Below, one piece after another: positions 63,472 through 64,000 of a DNA stretch of 64,000 nucleotides (position 1 is its first letter; every line of letters starts with the position of its first letter). The position numbers were made by a program, and so were the translations under genes. Source of the stretch: Planobispora rosea (GTDB lineage Bacteria > Actinomycetota > Actinomycetes > Streptosporangiales > Streptosporangiaceae); assembly GCF_014648175.1 (NCBI RefSeq), contig NZ_BMQP01000007.1, positions 1-64,000 of the forward strand, read 5' to 3'. Under the pieces are notes generated by a model. That model searched no databases and had not been told where the DNA came from. It saw only the letters and a list, made by a program, of their open reading frames with translations.

Positions 63472-64000
63472 TCAGCCGAGCAGCTCGGCCAGGATCGGGG
63501 CGAGCGCGCGGAAGGCGCGGCCCCGGTGGCTGATGGCGTCCTTCTCGGCGGGCGCCAGCTCGGCGGTCGTCCGGTGCTCACCCTCCGGGACGAAGATCGG
63601 GTCATAGCCGAAGCCGCCGGTCCCGCGCGGGGCACGGATGATCACGCCGCGGAGCGCGCCCTCGGTCACCCGCTCCTCCCCCGACGGCAGGGCCAGCGCC
63701 GCCGCGCACGCGAAGTGCGCCCCCCGGTGCGGCTCGGGCACGTCGGAGACCTGGGCCAGCAGCAGATCCAGGTTCGCCTTGTCGTCGCCGTGCGTGCCGG
63801 ACCAGCGGGCCGAGAAGATGCCCGGCATGCCGTTCAGCGCGTCCACGCACAGCCCGGAGTCGTCGGCGATCGCGGGCAGCCCCGACGCACGGGCGACCGC
63901 GTGCGCCTTCAGCAGGGCGTTCTCGGCGAAGGTCAGGCCGGTCTCGGGGACGTCGCCGATCTCCGGGAACTCCTCCAGGCCCACGATCTCCACCGGCACC
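63472..64000 (-). CDS. rdgB: RdgB/HAM1 non-canonical purine NTP pyrophosphatase, 5' end outside the window
   Basis: The last about 176 residues are present. Substrate and metal motifs are ALLKAHAVARASGLPAIADDSGLCVD, IFSARWSG, GFGYDPIFVPEG and ISHRGRAFRAL. It hydrolyses ITP/XTP/dITP to keep them out of nucleic acids. The frame is open at the right edge, and the family begins about 20 residues further upstream with a KLVLAT-type strand, so the true start lies beyond the window. Confidence 0.95.
   Translation of the reverse strand, partial: VPVEIVGLEEFPEIGDVPETGLTFAENALLKAHAVARASGLPAIADDSGLCVDALNGMPGIFSARWSGTHGDDKANLDLLLAQVSDVPEPHRGAHFACAAALALPSGEERVTEGALRGVIIRAPRGTGGFGYDPIFVPEGEHRTTAELAPAEKDAISHRGRAFRALAPILAELLG

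Overview
The window is high-GC actinobacterial chromosome. Codon third positions are almost all G or C, GTG starts and ATGA/GTGA stop-start overlaps are common, and several genes appear leaderless. Gene content (a conservon-type kinase operon, amtB-glnK-glnD behind a GlnR-type box, histidine catabolism through HutF, a glycine riboswitch of actinobacterial form) suggests a Streptosporangiaceae-like or Streptomyces-like filamentous actinomycete. No rRNA, CRISPR array, complete insertion sequence or prophage is visible.

Region by region: 1-4008 is a conservon (nitrate-sensor-like kinase, roadblock protein, DUF742 protein and the first codons of its GTPase). 4139-8073 is amtB-glnK-glnD on the minus strand with a GlnR-type box upstream. 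8436-10733 holds a TetR regulator facing a SnoaL-like gene, a small membrane protein and a group 2 sigma factor. 10947-21806 is a split hut regulon (hutI, hutF, an M20 amidohydrolase, an RpiR regulator, hutU) interrupted by a GH19 chitinase, an SDR and a PadR-regulated DrrAB-type exporter. A shared 14-bp operator lies before both hut transcription units.

22235-25863 has an ABC exporter under a double palindromic operator and an orphan ketosynthase/acyl-carrier-protein pair. 26125-30601 is a DUF4331-TPR-NicO trio. 30585-34910 is an MFS transporter divergent from a Fe/metallophore-type ABC importer, with a 7-7-7 palindrome resembling a Fur-family box between them. 34928-36792 holds a CsbD-like protein, an AbiEii-type nucleotidyltransferase and a polytopic membrane protein.

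37745-45175 is the most coherent metabolic block. A GntR-controlled glutamine-synthetase-like gene, aldehyde dehydrogenase, SDR and gamma-glutamyl hydrolase are followed by a tandem glycine riboswitch, gcvT, gcvH and sdaA. The first four fit a gamma-glutamylated amine or amino-alcohol degradation route. If the substrate is ethanolamine the product would be glycine, feeding the next operon (inference).

45342-50536 contains a GT-C-like membrane glycosyltransferase whose 3' end runs antisense into an AmaP/DUF6286 pair, a D-threonine-aldolase-type PLP enzyme, a DUF3618 protein and Bcp. 50612-51403 is the oddest locus: an HNH endonuclease reading frame runs straight through a well-folded class I tRNA gene with a UAG anticodon and into a ribbon-helix-helix antitoxin-like tail. 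51722-60251 has two two-component systems, a zinc-ribbon membrane protein and a MacB/FtsX-type ABC transporter. 60408-61423 is a stand-alone papain-fold glutamine-deamidase toxin domain with a YrhB/Imm35-type partner. The window ends with a membrane-anchored sulfite-oxidase-like protein and the 3' part of rdgB.
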